Part shown: one piece after another, positions 8,107 through 17,441 of the stretch
How the letters are laid out: the number at the start of each line of letters is the position of its first letter
Position numbering within the stretch: the first letter of the stretch is position 1
From: Pseudomonas_T sp032052615
Lineage (GTDB): Bacteria; Pseudomonadota; Gammaproteobacteria; Pseudomonadales; Pseudomonadaceae
NCBI GenBank assembly: GCA_032052615.1
Contig: DAMBWF010000001.1
Span: 310,001 to 374,000 of the forward strand
Direction: 5' to 3'
Length of the DNA: 64,000 nt
Notes under the pieces: model-generated
Database searches by the model: none
Seen by the model: the letters and a program-made list of their open reading frames with translations, nothing else
What the model was told of the DNA's origin: nothing
Made by a program: the position numbers and the translations under genes

Positions 8107-9387
8107 TCAGTTCAGGTGGCGCGGCAGCCACAGGGTCAGGGAAGGGAACAGGATCAGCACGGCGAGCACCGCCAGGGCCACCAGGATGAACGGCCAGATA
8201 CCCTTGAACATCTCCATGATGTTCAACTTGCCGATGGTGGCGACGATGAACAGGCAGGCGCCCATGGGCGGCGTGATCAACGCGATGGTGATGTTCAGGG
8301 TGAAGATCAGCCCCAGGTGCACCGGGTCGACGCCGGCGGATAGCGCCACCGGGGCGATGATCGGTGTCAGCAGCATCAGCACCGAGACCTCTTCCATCAC
8401 CATGCCGCAGATGAAGATGATCCCGCTGATGACGAACAGGATCAGGGTCGGCGAGTGGGCGAAAGGATGCAGCAGTTCGGCGAACTGGGCGGCCACCTGG
8501 GTGTAGTTGAGCAGCCAGTTGACCACCGACGCCGCCGCGATGATCACGTAGATGCTGGCGGTGAGGCTCGCGGTCTCGCGCAGGGAATCCCAGAAGCGCG
8601 CCAGGGTGAGCTGACGCTGCGCCAGGCCGACCACCGCGACGTAAAGGGCGATCAGCGCGCCGGACTCGGTGGGGGTGACCAGCCCGAGGACGATGCCGGC
8701 GACGATGATCACCGGCGCCACCAGGGCCGTCGCCGCGCCCGTCAGCGCCGCCAGCATCTCGCTCCAGGCGGGCGCCGCGTGACGCGCCTCCAGACCCACC
8801 TGGCGGGCGTACACCGCGTTCATCGCCATGAAGGCCAGGGCCAGCAGCAGGCCCGGCACCACCCCGGCGAGGAACAGCTCGCCCACCGAGGTATTGGTCA
8901 GGGACGAATAGAGGATCATGAAGATGCTCGGCGGGATGATCGGTCCGATCAGCGAGCTGCCGGCGGTGAGCCCGGCGGCGAAGCGGCGGGAATAGCCTTC
9001 CTTTTCCATGGCCGGCACCAGCAACGAGCTGAGGGCCGAGGCGTCGGCGGCGGCCGAGCCGTTGACCCCGGCGAAGAACACCCCGGCGACCACGTTGACG
9101 TGGCCGAGGCCGCCGCGGAAGTGACCGACCATGGCGTTGGCCAGGCGCATCAGGCGGGGCGTCATGCCGGAGTTGTTCATCAGGTTGCCAGCGAGGATGA
9201 ACAGTGGGATCGCCATCAGCGAGAACACGTCCATGCCGCCGAAGAAACGCTGCGGCAGGGTATTGGCGAACAGCCCCGGGTCGATCATCAGGAAGCCCAC
9301 CAGGGCGGTCAGCAGCAGGCAGAGGAACAGCGGAAGGCCCAGCAGCAGGTTGACCACGAAGACCAGGATCATGGCGATACCCATCAT
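8107..9387 (-). CDS. TRAP transporter large permease (DctM family)
   Basis: 426 residues, the standard DctM length, with about 12 hydrophobic segments starting at MMGIAMILVFVVNLLLGLPL. Typical DctM signatures are present: ASALSSLLVPAMEKEGY, IIPPSIFMILYSSLTNTSVGELF and TPTESGALIALYV. It forms the ion-coupled channel of a tripartite transporter in the inner membrane. The start at 9387 overlaps the DctQ stop (ATGA). The frame remains open far upstream, but there it runs through dctQ and dctP. The VanX-type dipeptidase follows four bases downstream. Confidence 0.94.
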   Translation of the reverse strand: MMGIAMILVFVVNLLLGLPLFLCLLLTALVGFLMIDPGLFANTLPQRFFGGMDVFSLMAIPLFILAGNLMNNSGMTPRLMRLANAMVGHFRGGLGHVNVVAGVFFAGVNGSAAADASALSSLLVPAMEKEGYSRRFAAGLTAGSSLIGPIIPPSIFMILYSSLTNTSVGELFLAGVVPGLLLALAFMAMNAVYARQVGLEARHAAPAWSEMLAALTGAATALVAPVIIVAGIVLGLVTPTESGALIALYVAVVGLAQRQLTLARFWDSLRETASLTASIYVIIAAASVVNWLLNYTQVAAQFAELLHPFAHSPTLILFVISGIIFICGMVMEEVSVLMLLTPIIAPVALSAGVDPVHLGLIFTLNITIALITPPMGACLFIVATIGKLNIMEMFKGIWPFILVALAVLAVLILFPSLTLWLPRHLN

Positions 9388-9878
9388 GGTTCGAACCCCT
9401 CGCGCAGGCCGTGGGACTGATCGTCGCGGGGCCAGGGCCCTTGGAGCATCAACATCAGCGCCAGCAGCACGAAGCCCACCGGCAAGGCGAGCAGCGGCCA
9501 GGTGCGGCTCACTCCCAGGCCCAGGCTGCGGAAGCGCCCGGCATTGATCGCGTAGCGGTAGCTGACCCAGGCGGCGAAGACGAAGAAGGCCAGGGCGACC
9601 AGCCACTGGTAGCACTTCACCCCCCTCGCCAGGCGCGCCGGCAGGTGCTGTTCCAGCAAATTGACGCGCATGTGTCCGCCGTCGACCCAGACGGCGCCGA
9701 GGGCCAGCATCACGCTGCCGATGATCAGGTAACGGGCCAGTTCGTCCATCCAGATGGGCGAACTGCCGAACAGGTAGCGTGAGCACACGCCGTAGACGAG
9801 CAGGCAAAGGTCGAGCAACAGCAGCAGGGTGCTGACGTTGAGCAGCACTCCGCGCATGCCCTTGAGCAGGGAAGGCAT
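9384..9878 (-). CDS. TRAP transporter small permease (DctQ family)
   Basis: 164 residues with four predicted membrane helices and a DctQ-type signature (SSPIWMDELARYLIIGSVML). It forms the small inner-membrane subunit that pairs with DctM. The start at 9878 is preferred over an upstream ATG at 9929 because GGAG lies at the right distance and because the upstream stretch contains the intergenic hairpin. The stop overlaps the dctM start by four bases. Confidence 0.9.
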   Translation of the reverse strand: MPSLLKGMRGVLLNVSTLLLLLDLCLLVYGVCSRYLFGSSPIWMDELARYLIIGSVMLALGAVWVDGGHMRVNLLEQHLPARLARGVKCYQWLVALAFFVFAAWVSYRYAINAGRFRSLGLGVSRTWPLLALPVGFVLLALMLMLQGPWPRDDQSHGLREGFEP

Positions 9879-9900
9879 AGGAAAACTCCGAAGCAGGCGT

Positions 9901-9922
9901 TCGCGCCGGAAAGCCGGCGCGA
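9901..9922 (-). other. dctP-dctQ intergenic hairpin
   Basis: Perfect 9-bp GC-rich stem (9901-9909 with 9914-9922) and four-base loop in the short gap after the binding-protein gene. Hairpins here often stabilise the dctP message or partly terminate it, so that the periplasmic receptor is made in excess over the permeases. There is no T-run, so it is probably not a full terminator. Confidence 0.6.
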
Positions 9923-9932
9923 GGGGCATGGG

Positions 9933-10967
9933 TTACGGGGCGAGGCCGACGTCCTTGAGCGCCAGGTCGATCCAGTTCGGTTCGATCCGCTGTTCCTTCA
10001 GCCATTTCAGGTAGGCCGGCTGGCCCTGGGTGCGGAAAGCGGCCAGTTCCTCGTCGGACAGCCGGGCGACTTCCATGCCGTTCTTCTCCAGGAACTCCAG
10101 CTCCTTCTCCTGCTGGCGGGCGATGGCCTCGCGGTTGAGCCGGGTGGCTTCGGCCACCGCGTCCGTCAGGGCCTTGCGCGAGGCTTCCGGAAGGCCATCG
10201 AGCCATTCGCCGTTGCCCACCAGGAACTGGTCGGAGTACTGAATGTTGGCCAGGGTCAGGTACTTCTGCACTTGGTAGAGGCTGCCCAGGATGATGTACG
10301 AGGTCGGGTTCATCTGGCCGTCCGCCACCCCGGTGCGCAGGCCCATGTACAGCTCGGTCCAGGGGATCGGCGTGCCCGAAGCGCCGAAGGATTCGTAGAG
10401 CGCCACCTGGCTGGGATCCATGGCGCGGAAACGCAGGCCCTTGAAGTCGTCCGGCTTACGGATGGGCCGCTTGCCGTTGGTGAAGTTGATGAAGCCGCCT
10501 TCCTCCACCACCGCTAGCAGCTCGGTGTCGGTGCGCTGGCGGAATTCCTTGCGCGCCGCCTGCCAGTAGGCGCCTTGGTCGAAGAAGGCGTGGGCGGCCG
10601 CGGCGTCCTTGAACATGAACGGGATGGCGCTGGCGTAGATCTCCGGGAACAACGGCGCGACGCCCGCGAAGGAGGCGATGTTCAGCCCCGGCGTGGTCAT
10701 CGTCTGCTCCATGCGCTGTTCTTCCTCGCCCAGCATGCTGTTGGGGTACAGCTTGATCTGCAACTCGCCGCCGCTCTTCTCCTCGGCAAGGCGCTTGAGG
10801 TTGCTGGCGAACAGGTGGACCGGGTTCTTCTCGGCATCGGCCACGCCGTTGTAGCTCAGGTTGATGGCGGTGGCCGCCTGGGCCAGGGAACCGCAGAGGC
10901 CCATGGCGGCCAGCAGCAGCCCGGTGGCGAAGCGGCGGCCGCGCCCGGCGCGCGAAGTCGTATGCAT
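9933..10967 (-). CDS. TRAP transporter substrate-binding protein (DctP family)
   Basis: 344 residues with an N-terminal signal peptide (residues 1-32, ending GSLAQA). DctP-fold signatures: KLYPNSMLGEEEQRMEQT, the selectivity-helix region PDDFKGLRFRAMDPSQ, and GMNPTS-like GQMNPTSYIILGSLY. In DctP proteins the Arg in the GLRFR strand salt-bridges a carboxylate, so an acidic substrate is expected. The start at 10967 is preceded by AAGGAAAAC. First gene of a dctP-dctQ-dctM-dipeptidase operon. A LysR gene immediately upstream on the same strand is the likely regulator. Substrate not determinable from sequence. Confidence 0.93.
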   Translation of the reverse strand: MHTTSRAGRGRRFATGLLLAAMGLCGSLAQAATAINLSYNGVADAEKNPVHLFASNLKRLAEEKSGGELQIKLYPNSMLGEEEQRMEQTMTTPGLNIASFAGVAPLFPEIYASAIPFMFKDAAAAHAFFDQGAYWQAARKEFRQRTDTELLAVVEEGGFINFTNGKRPIRKPDDFKGLRFRAMDPSQVALYESFGASGTPIPWTELYMGLRTGVADGQMNPTSYIILGSLYQVQKYLTLANIQYSDQFLVGNGEWLDGLPEASRKALTDAVAEATRLNREAIARQQEKELEFLEKNGMEVARLSDEELAAFRTQGQPAYLKWLKEQRIEPNWIDLALKDVGLAP

Positions 10968-11083
10968 ATTGTTGTTTTCCTTATGGCGAACGAGTGGAAA
11001 GAATCCCGGCGGCATTCTTGGAGGGGCTCAAGGCCGGTGCCGCGCGAAGACGAGCCGACGCTATCCGTTGCGCCGTTGACTAT

Positions 11084-12052
11084 TCAAGACTGGTGGCGAT
11101 GCCTTAAAGGCAACACCGGCTCGGCCTCGAAACTCGGGGCGTCGCCGCTGAAGAAGCGCATGCCGCGCTGCAGATGCTCCAGGCAGGCGATGCTCGCCAC
11201 GGTGAGTTCGCGGCCCTTGTGGCTGACGATGCGCGCTCGGGCGTCCCGCAGGGCCGCGTTGGCCAGGGGCAACCGGCGGATCTGCCCGCGCTCCAGTTCC
11301 TGGATCACCGTCAGCTCCGGCATGAACGCCACGCCGATCCCCGACTTGACGAAATTGGTCAGGACCGCCACGGAGTTGGTGCGCAGCTTGGGTCGCAGTT
11401 CCACATGCTCCAGTTGCGCGACCACGTCGGCCAACTGGCCCATGCCGGTGTTGTTGTAGATCAGCGCCAGCGACTCGCCGCGCAGCGCGCTCATCGGCAC
11501 CGGGCCGTCGAGGCGGGTCAAGGCATGGTCGGGCGGCACGATCAGGTCCAGGGGCTGGCGGGTATCCACGTGGATCGCCAGGGCCCCGTCTTCCGCCGGC
11601 GAGTAGACCAGGGCGAAGTCCACCGCGTCTTCCTTCACCAGGCCCACCGCCTCGTTGGCGCCGGCCATGCGCACCTCCAGCTCGATGCCGGGGTAGCGCA
11701 GGATGAAACTTTGCAGGGGCTGGGCGATCAGGTCGGCGACGAAACCCTCGCCCACGGCGATGCGCACCTTGCCCTGGCGCAGGCCCTGCAGGTCGGACAA
11801 TCGCGACAGCACGCCTTCCTCGCTGGCGCGCTGCTGGCGATAGTGGCCGACCAGCAGCTCGCCGGCCTCGGTGGAGCGCACGCCCTGAGGGGTGCGCTCC
11901 AGCAGGCGGATGCCCAGTTGCTCCTCCAGGGCCACCAGTTGCCGGCTGATGGCCGACGGGTCCACGTTCAGGTGTCGGGCGGCGCGCCGCAGCGAGCCGT
12001 GGTGAATCACCTCGTTGAGGTAGGCGAGGGCGCGTTGGCTGAGCTGGATCAT
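11084..12052 (-). CDS. LysR family transcriptional regulator
   Basis: 322 residues. N-terminal winged helix-turn-helix at about 4-63, with GSLRRAARHLNVDPSAISRQL and LLERTPQGVRSTEAGE. The C-terminal periplasmic-binding-like effector domain spans about 92-300. It is transcribed in the same direction as the TRAP operon, with a 116-base gap, rather than divergently as is common for LysR genes. Regulation of the TRAP-dipeptidase operon is inferred from position only. Confidence 0.92.
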   Translation of the reverse strand: MIQLSQRALAYLNEVIHHGSLRRAARHLNVDPSAISRQLVALEEQLGIRLLERTPQGVRSTEAGELLVGHYRQQRASEEGVLSRLSDLQGLRQGKVRIAVGEGFVADLIAQPLQSFILRYPGIELEVRMAGANEAVGLVKEDAVDFALVYSPAEDGALAIHVDTRQPLDLIVPPDHALTRLDGPVPMSALRGESLALIYNNTGMGQLADVVAQLEHVELRPKLRTNSVAVLTNFVKSGIGVAFMPELTVIQELERGQIRRLPLANAALRDARARIVSHKGRELTVASIACLEHLQRGMRFFSGDAPSFEAEPVLPLRHRHQS

Positions 12053-12151
12053 CGAGGCAATCGCTTCCGGGCGGACGGGCCGTGGGCCACTCCGCTGTCG
12101 GGCCGGGCGCGTCGCCGTCCCGCGACACCCCAGGCATTGAGGAAAACCGGG

Positions 12152-13531
12152 TCAGTCCAGAAGCGGCAGGGTCACGGGCACCAGGTGGTTGTCGCTGACC
12201 CGCACGTCCAGCTCGCCCTCGGCGAGGCGGGCCTTGAGGGTCTGGCCGACGCGGGTCTGCTCGGCGCGGCGGATGGCGCGCCCGTGTTCGTCCAGCAGGA
12301 TGCTGTAGCCGCGTCCCAACGTGGCCAGTGGGCTGACCACCTGGAGGGTCTGCCCCAGGCCGCCCAGGCGCTGGCGGCGATCGCGCAGGGCCTCGTCCAT
12401 GGCCCGCGGCAGGCGTGCCCGCAGGTGCTCCAGGCGCTGGCGCAGCAGCGCCAGGGCGCGGCCGGGGTGCTGGGCGCCCAGGCGGGTGTCGAGGCGCGCC
12501 AGGCGTTCATGACGTTCGCACAGGCGCCGGTCGAGGGCGCGGATCAGCCGCTGTTCCAGATCGTCGATGCGTTGGGACTGCTGCAGCAGGCGCTCGCCGG
12601 GGTGGCGCAGGCGGCGGCCGAGGCCCTCCAGGCGCAGGGCGTCGCGGTGCAAGCGTTCGCGCATGCGCACCCGCAGCCGGTGGCTCAGGCTGGCGAGGCG
12701 GTGTCGCAGGTCGTCCGCGTGGGGCGCCAGCAACTCGGCGGCGGCCGAGGGGGTCGGCGCCCGCACGTCGGCGACGAAATCGGCGATGGATACATCGGTT
12801 TCGTGGCCCACGGCGCTGACCAGGGGCGTGACGCAGGCGGCGATGGCCCGGGCCACGGCCTCCTCGTTGAAGCACCAGAGGTCCTCCAGGGAACCGCCGC
12901 CGCGGGCCAGGATCAGGGCGTCGAAGCCCTGGGCGTCGGCGCGGCGCAGGGCGCGGACGATCTGCTCGGTGGCATCGCGGCCTTGCACGGCGGTGGGAAT
13001 CAGCGTCAGCGCCACCTGGGGCGCGCGGCGGCGGAAGACGCTGATGATGTCGCGGATCACCGCCCCGGTGGGCGAACTGACGATGCCGATGCGCCGGGGG
13101 TGGACGGGCAGGGCGGCCTTGCGCTCGGCGGCGAACAGCCCCTCGGCGTCCAGGCGGGCCTTCAGCGCCTCGAAGGCCAGGCGCAAGGCGCCGTCGCCGG
13201 CCGGCTCCAGCGTCTCGAGGATCAACTGGTAGTCGCCGCGCCCCTCGAACAGCGAGACCTTGCCCCGCACCCGCACCGCCAGGCCGTCCCGCAGCGCCTG
13301 GCGGACCCGCGCCGCCTGCTGGCGGAACAGCGCGCAGCGCACCTGGGCCTGGTTGTCCTTGAGGGTGAAATAGATGTGGCCGGAGGCCGGACGCGACAGG
13401 TTGGAGATCTCGCCCTCGACCCAGATGCGGGCGAACACGTCCTCCAGCAGGACCCGGGCGCGGCTGTTGAGTTGGCTGACGCTGAGGACCTCGCGGTCGA
13501 GTCCTAGGCGGTCGAAGGGATCGTTGAGCAT
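12152..13531 (-). CDS. xseA: Exodeoxyribonuclease VII large subunit
   Basis: 459 residues (E. coli XseA is 456). N-terminal OB-fold region begins VLSVSQLNSRARVLLED and includes VEGEISNLSRPASGHIYFTLKD. The Exonuc_VII_L catalytic domain carries RIGIVSSPTGAVIRDI and the GGGSLEDLWCFNEE motif, followed by a long Arg-rich helical region. With XseB it degrades single-stranded DNA in both directions and trims damaged ends. xseB is not in the window. The start at 13531 (MLNDPFDRLGLDRE) is chosen by family alignment; 22 further codons upstream are open but not conserved. Confidence 0.96.
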   Translation of the reverse strand: MLNDPFDRLGLDREVLSVSQLNSRARVLLEDVFARIWVEGEISNLSRPASGHIYFTLKDNQAQVRCALFRQQAARVRQALRDGLAVRVRGKVSLFEGRGDYQLILETLEPAGDGALRLAFEALKARLDAEGLFAAERKAALPVHPRRIGIVSSPTGAVIRDIISVFRRRAPQVALTLIPTAVQGRDATEQIVRALRRADAQGFDALILARGGGSLEDLWCFNEEAVARAIAACVTPLVSAVGHETDVSIADFVADVRAPTPSAAAELLAPHADDLRHRLASLSHRLRVRMRERLHRDALRLEGLGRRLRHPGERLLQQSQRIDDLEQRLIRALDRRLCERHERLARLDTRLGAQHPGRALALLRQRLEHLRARLPRAMDEALRDRRQRLGGLGQTLQVVSPLATLGRGYSILLDEHGRAIRRAEQTRVGQTLKARLAEGELDVRVSDNHLVPVTLPLLD

Positions 13532-13662
13532 CGCGGCATCATAAAGGCTTCCCGCGCCGCGCGGAAAATTCCTGGTCTTTACCCAGCCTTTACTCAACCC
13601 TGACGCCGCCGACGAGCGGGGCGGCGATAATGCCCGACGCCTTCCCTCATCGGTTCCGTCCC

Positions 13663-14088
13663 ATGCGCACGACAGACTCGCGTTTCTCCCGTTTTGCCAT
13701 GAACGCCACGGCTTACCTGATGTTCATGGCCCTGGTCGGCTGTGCCGGCTGGCTCGAAGTGAACCGGGGCGCCGCCACCAGCCTCTGGCAGGAGCTGCGC
13801 GCCGCCTACTTGCCCGGCGGCGCCGACCCGCTGGCCGGCGTCGGCGACGACGCACTGCTGGCGTCGCGCGATGCGCCCGCCGCCGACGAGCCCGCCGAGG
13901 AGGCCGCGCCGGCTCGCCCGGCCATGCTGCGCAATCCCGCCGCGGCCCGTTACCCCGGCGGCGAGACCTCTCCCGCCACCCGTCGCCAGGGCCGCGTCCT
14001 CAGACTGTCGCCGATGTCCGGCGACCCCCGGCCCGGCGGCGAGGCGGACGGCGCCTGGGGCCGGACGGCGCCACGCTTCGTCTTCTGA
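13663..14088 (+). CDS. Small membrane-anchored hypothetical protein
   Basis: 141 residues if started at the ATG at 13663; an earlier ATG at 13630 is also in frame. One N-terminal hydrophobic segment (about residues 12-32, NATAYLMFMALVGCAGWLEV) is followed by a low-complexity, Ala/Pro/Glu-rich and then Gly/Arg-rich tail that looks disordered. The later start is preferred because GATAAT at 13626-13631 resembles a -10 element and would overlap the earlier ATG. It lies between divergent xseA and co-directional guaB. Function unknown. Confidence 0.6.
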   Translation: MRTTDSRFSRFAMNATAYLMFMALVGCAGWLEVNRGAATSLWQELRAAYLPGGADPLAGVGDDALLASRDAPAADEPAEEAAPARPAMLRNPAAARYPGGETSPATRRQGRVLRLSPMSGDPRPGGEADGAWGRTAPRFVF

Positions 14089-14127
14089 ACCGCCCATGCG
14101 GCGGGCCGCCGCCGGCCCCGCCGCTCG

Positions 14128-14156
14128 TTGAGCGCGGGGGCCGTGCTGGGTATAAT
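14128..14156 (+). promoter_or_regulatory. guaB sigma-70 promoter
   Basis: TTGAGC (14128-14133), 17-base spacer, perfect TATAAT (14151-14156), 36 bases upstream of the guaB ATG. The discriminator after the -10 is GC-rich (GCCGCG), as in promoters sensitive to ppGpp or GTP levels, which would suit a purine gene; that last point is inference. Confidence 0.8.
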
Positions 14157-14192
14157 GCCGCGCTTCCTTTTTCCCGACTGGGAGCCCCCGCC

Positions 14193-15662
14193 ATGCTGCG
14201 CATCAGCCAAGAAGCCCTGACCTTCGACGACGTTCTCCTGATCCCCGGTTACTCCGAGGTCCTGCCCAAGGACGTCAGCCTGAAGACCCGACTGACCCGT
14301 GGCATCGAGCTGAACATTCCCCTCCTGTCCGCCGCCATGGACACCGTCACCGAGGCCCGCCTGGCCATCGCCATGGCCCAGGAAGGCGGCATCGGCATCA
14401 TTCACAAGAACATGGGCATCGAGCAGCAGGCCGCCGAAGTGCGCAAGGTCAAGCGCTTCGAGGCCGGCGTGGTGAAGGACCCCATCACCATCGACGCCGA
14501 CGCCAGCGTGCGCGACCTCTTCGATCTCACGCGCCAGCACAACATTTCCGGTGTCCCGGTGCTTTCCGGCGGCGATCTGGTGGGGATCGTCACCTCCCGC
14601 GACGTGCGTTTCGAGAATCGCCTGGAGGCCCGGGTGCGCGAAGTGATGACCCCCAAGGAGCGCCTGGTCACGGTGCGCGAGGGGGCCGACAAGGAAACCG
14701 TGCGCGAGCTGCTGCACAAGCACCGCATCGAGAAAGTGCTGATCGTCGACGGCGCCTTCGCCCTCAAGGGCATGATGACCGTCAAGGACATCGAAAAGGC
14801 CAAGGCCTACCCCTTCGCCAGCAAGGATGATCAAGGCAGCCTGCGGGTCGGCGCGGCGGTAGGAACCGGCGCGGATACCGGCGAGCGGGTCGCCGCCCTG
14901 GTGGCCGCCGGCGTCGACGTGATCATCGTCGATACCGCCCACGGCCACTCCAAGGGGGTGATCGAGCGGGTGCGCTGGGTCAAGCAGAACTTCCCGCAGG
15001 TGCAGGTGATCGGCGGCAACATCGCCACCGGCGAAGCCGCCAAGGCCCTGGCGGAAGCCGGCGCCGACGGGGTCAAGGTCGGCATCGGCCCGGGCTCCAT
15101 CTGCACCACCCGCATCGTCGCCGGCGTCGGCGTGCCGCAAATCTCCGCCGTGGCCAACGTGGCCGCCGCCCTGGAAGGCACCGGCGTGCCGCTGATCGCC
15201 GATGGTGGTATCCGCTTCTCCGGGGACCTGTCCAAGGCCATCGTGGCCGGCGCCTCGGCGGTGATGATCGGCTCCATGTTCGCCGGCACCGAGGAAGCTC
15301 CCGGCGAGGTCGAGCTGTTCCAGGGCCGCTCCTACAAGGCGTATCGCGGCATGGGCTCGCTGGGCGCCATGGCCCAGGCCCAAGGCTCGTCGGACCGCTA
15401 TTTCCAGGACGCCTCGGCCGGCGCCGAGAAACTGGTGCCCGAGGGCATCGAGGGACGGGTGCCGTACAAGGGCGCGGTGTCGGCGATCATCCACCAGCTG
15501 ATGGGCGGGCTGCGCTCCTCCATGGGCTACACCGGCTGCGCCACCATCGAAGAGATGCGCACCAAGCCTCAATTCGTGCGCATCACCGGCGCCGGCATGG
15601 CCGAGTCCCACGTACACGACGTCCAGATCACCAAGGAAGCCCCGAACTACCGCGTGGGCTGA
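14193..15662 (+). CDS. guaB: Inosine-5'-monophosphate dehydrogenase
   Basis: 489 residues. Catalyses NAD-dependent oxidation of IMP to XMP, the first committed step to GMP. The (beta/alpha)8 barrel is interrupted by two CBS domains (about 93-205), which bind adenine/guanine nucleotides. The catalytic Cys loop is GIGPGSICTTRIVAGVG (Cys near residue 305). The flap has RGMGSLGAM and the Arg-Tyr-type segment SSDRYFQD. Ends GMAESHVHDVQITKEAPNYRVG. Preceded by a strong promoter and GGAG. guaA follows after about 200 bases on the same strand, so the two probably share a transcript. Confidence 0.98.
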   Translation: MLRISQEALTFDDVLLIPGYSEVLPKDVSLKTRLTRGIELNIPLLSAAMDTVTEARLAIAMAQEGGIGIIHKNMGIEQQAAEVRKVKRFEAGVVKDPITIDADASVRDLFDLTRQHNISGVPVLSGGDLVGIVTSRDVRFENRLEARVREVMTPKERLVTVREGADKETVRELLHKHRIEKVLIVDGAFALKGMMTVKDIEKAKAYPFASKDDQGSLRVGAAVGTGADTGERVAALVAAGVDVIIVDTAHGHSKGVIERVRWVKQNFPQVQVIGGNIATGEAAKALAEAGADGVKVGIGPGSICTTRIVAGVGVPQISAVANVAAALEGTGVPLIADGGIRFSGDLSKAIVAGASAVMIGSMFAGTEEAPGEVELFQGRSYKAYRGMGSLGAMAQAQGSSDRYFQDASAGAEKLVPEGIEGRVPYKGAVSAIIHQLMGGLRSSMGYTGCATIEEMRTKPQFVRITGAGMAESHVHDVQITKEAPNYRVG

Positions 15663-15860
15663 TTCAGGCATGCCGGTGGATGCGGTCTCGCCACCACCGG
15701 TAGCCCCGAGCCACAGGGTGGAAAGGCGCCAGGGCGCCTCCCACCGTCGCACGATCGCACTGGATAGGCGCTGGACCCTGGAGATGGACCCGGACAACCG
15801 CTTTCCGGCCCGTCCCCCGCTTCCGGCTTCAATGCTCCCGTATTTTCGAAGGAAAGCCCC
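15663..15860 (+). other. guaB-guaA spacer with an imperfect hairpin
   Basis: About 200 bases between the two GMP-synthesis genes. It contains an inverted repeat at about 15716-15745: outer GGTGG/CCACC and inner AGGCGC/GCGCCT. There is no T-run after it, so it is more likely an RNA-processing or stabilising element than a terminator. No gene recognised here. Confidence 0.4.
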
Positions 15861-17441
15861 ATGTCTCTTCCTGACATCCACGCCCACCGCATCCTGATCC
15901 TCGACTTCGGCTCTCAGTACACCCAATTGATCGCCCGCCGCGTGCGGGAGATCGGCGTGTACTGCGAACTGCACCCGTTCGACATGAGCGACGAGGACAT
16001 CCGCGCCTTCGCCCCTCGCGGCATCATCCTCGCCGGCGGTCCGGAGTCGGTGCACGAAGCCAATAGCCCGCGCGCGCCCCAGGCGGTGTTCGACCTGGGC
16101 GTGCCGCTGCTGGGCATCTGCTACGGCATGCAGACCATGGCCGAACAGCTCGGCGGCAAGGTGGAAGGCTCGCAGATTCGCGAATTCGGCTACGCCCGGG
16201 TCGACGTGGTCGGCAAGAGCCGCCTGCTGGACGGTATCGAAGACCACGTGGACGAGGATGGCGTGCTCGGCCTCGACGTGTGGATGAGCCACGGCGACAA
16301 AGTGGCTCAACTGCCGGGCGACTTCCATGTCGTCGCCAGCACCGCCAGCTGCGCCATCGCCGCCATGGGCGACGACGCCCGCCGTTGGTACGGCGTGCAG
16401 TTCCACCCGGAAGTCACCCACACCAAGCAGGGCGGCCGCATCCTCTCGCGCTTCCTGCTGGATATCTGCGGCTGCGAGGCCCTGTGGACCGCTTCCAATA
16501 TCGTCGAGGACGCGGTGCGTCAGGTGCGCGAGCAAGTGGGTGACGCCAACGTGCTGCTGGGGCTGTCCGGCGGCGTGGACTCGTCGGTGGTCGCGGCGCT
16601 GCTGCACAAGGCCATCGGCGACCAACTGACCTGCGTGTTCGTCGACAACGGCCTGTTGCGCTACAAGGAAGGCGACCAGGTGATGGCCATGTTCGCCGAG
16701 AACATGGGCGTCAAGGTGATTCGCGCCGACGCCGAGGCCCGGTTCCTGGGCAATCTCGAAGGCGAGGCGGACCCGGAGAAGAAGCGCAAGATCATCGGCC
16801 GCACCTTCATCGACGTGTTCGACGCCGAGGCCAGCAAGCTGCACAACATCCAGTTCCTCGCCCAGGGCACCATCTACCCCGACGTGATCGAGTCCGCCGG
16901 CGCCAAGACCGGCAAGGCCCATGTCATCAAGTCCCACCACAACGTGGGCGGTCTGCCCGAGGAAATGAACCTCAAGCTGGTCGAGCCGCTGCGGGAGCTG
17001 TTCAAGGACGAGGTGCGCAAGATCGGTCTGGAACTCGGCCTGCCCTACGACATGGTCTACCGCCACCCCTTCCCGGGCCCGGGCCTGGGCGTGCGCATCC
17101 TCGGCGAAGTGAAGAAGGAGTACGCCGACATCCTGCGCCGCGCCGACGACATCTTCATCAGCGAACTGCGCAAGGCCGGCTGGTACCACAAGGTCAGCCA
17201 GGCGTTCGTGGTGTTCCAGCCGGTGAAGTCCGTGGGCGTGGTGGGCGACGGCCGCCGCTACGCCTGGGTCGTGGCCCTGCGCGCGGTGGAAACCATCGAC
17301 TTCATGACCGCCCGCTGGGCCCACCTGCCCTACGAACTGCTGGAAACCGTTTCCAACCGCATCATCAACGAGATCGAAGGCATCTCCCGGGTCACCTACG
17401 ACGTGTCGAGCAAGCCGCCGGCGACGATTGAGTGGGAGTGA
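15861..17441 (+). CDS. guaA: GMP synthase (glutamine-hydrolysing)
   Basis: 526 residues (family about 525). N-terminal class I glutamine amidotransferase with nucleophile Cys87 (LLGICYGMQTM) and the His-Glu of GVQFHPEVTHT. ATP-pyrophosphatase domain with PP-loop LGLSGGVDSSVVAALL. C-terminal dimerisation domain ends RVTYDVSSKPPATIEWE. It converts XMP to GMP with ATP and glutamine. Cytosolic, downstream of guaB. Confidence 0.98.
   Translation: MSLPDIHAHRILILDFGSQYTQLIARRVREIGVYCELHPFDMSDEDIRAFAPRGIILAGGPESVHEANSPRAPQAVFDLGVPLLGICYGMQTMAEQLGGKVEGSQIREFGYARVDVVGKSRLLDGIEDHVDEDGVLGLDVWMSHGDKVAQLPGDFHVVASTASCAIAAMGDDARRWYGVQFHPEVTHTKQGGRILSRFLLDICGCEALWTASNIVEDAVRQVREQVGDANVLLGLSGGVDSSVVAALLHKAIGDQLTCVFVDNGLLRYKEGDQVMAMFAENMGVKVIRADAEARFLGNLEGEADPEKKRKIIGRTFIDVFDAEASKLHNIQFLAQGTIYPDVIESAGAKTGKAHVIKSHHNVGGLPEEMNLKLVEPLRELFKDEVRKIGLELGLPYDMVYRHPFPGPGLGVRILGEVKKEYADILRRADDIFISELRKAGWYHKVSQAFVVFQPVKSVGVVGDGRRYAWVVALRAVETIDFMTARWAHLPYELLETVSNRIINEIEGISRVTYDVSSKPPATIEWE

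Noticed and set aside
8107..10206. Extended N-terminal form of the TRAP large permease (699 residues)
   Set aside because: The extra 273 residues overlap dctQ and dctP out of frame; the ATGA overlap gives the family length of 426.
15670..15897. 75-codon frame in the guaB-guaA spacer
   Set aside because: Overlaps the guaA start, has no good RBS and no recognisable sequence.
13950..17324. 1124-codon open frame antisense to guaB-guaA
   Set aside because: Same reason: shadow of two certain genes in the other strand, with low-complexity composition.
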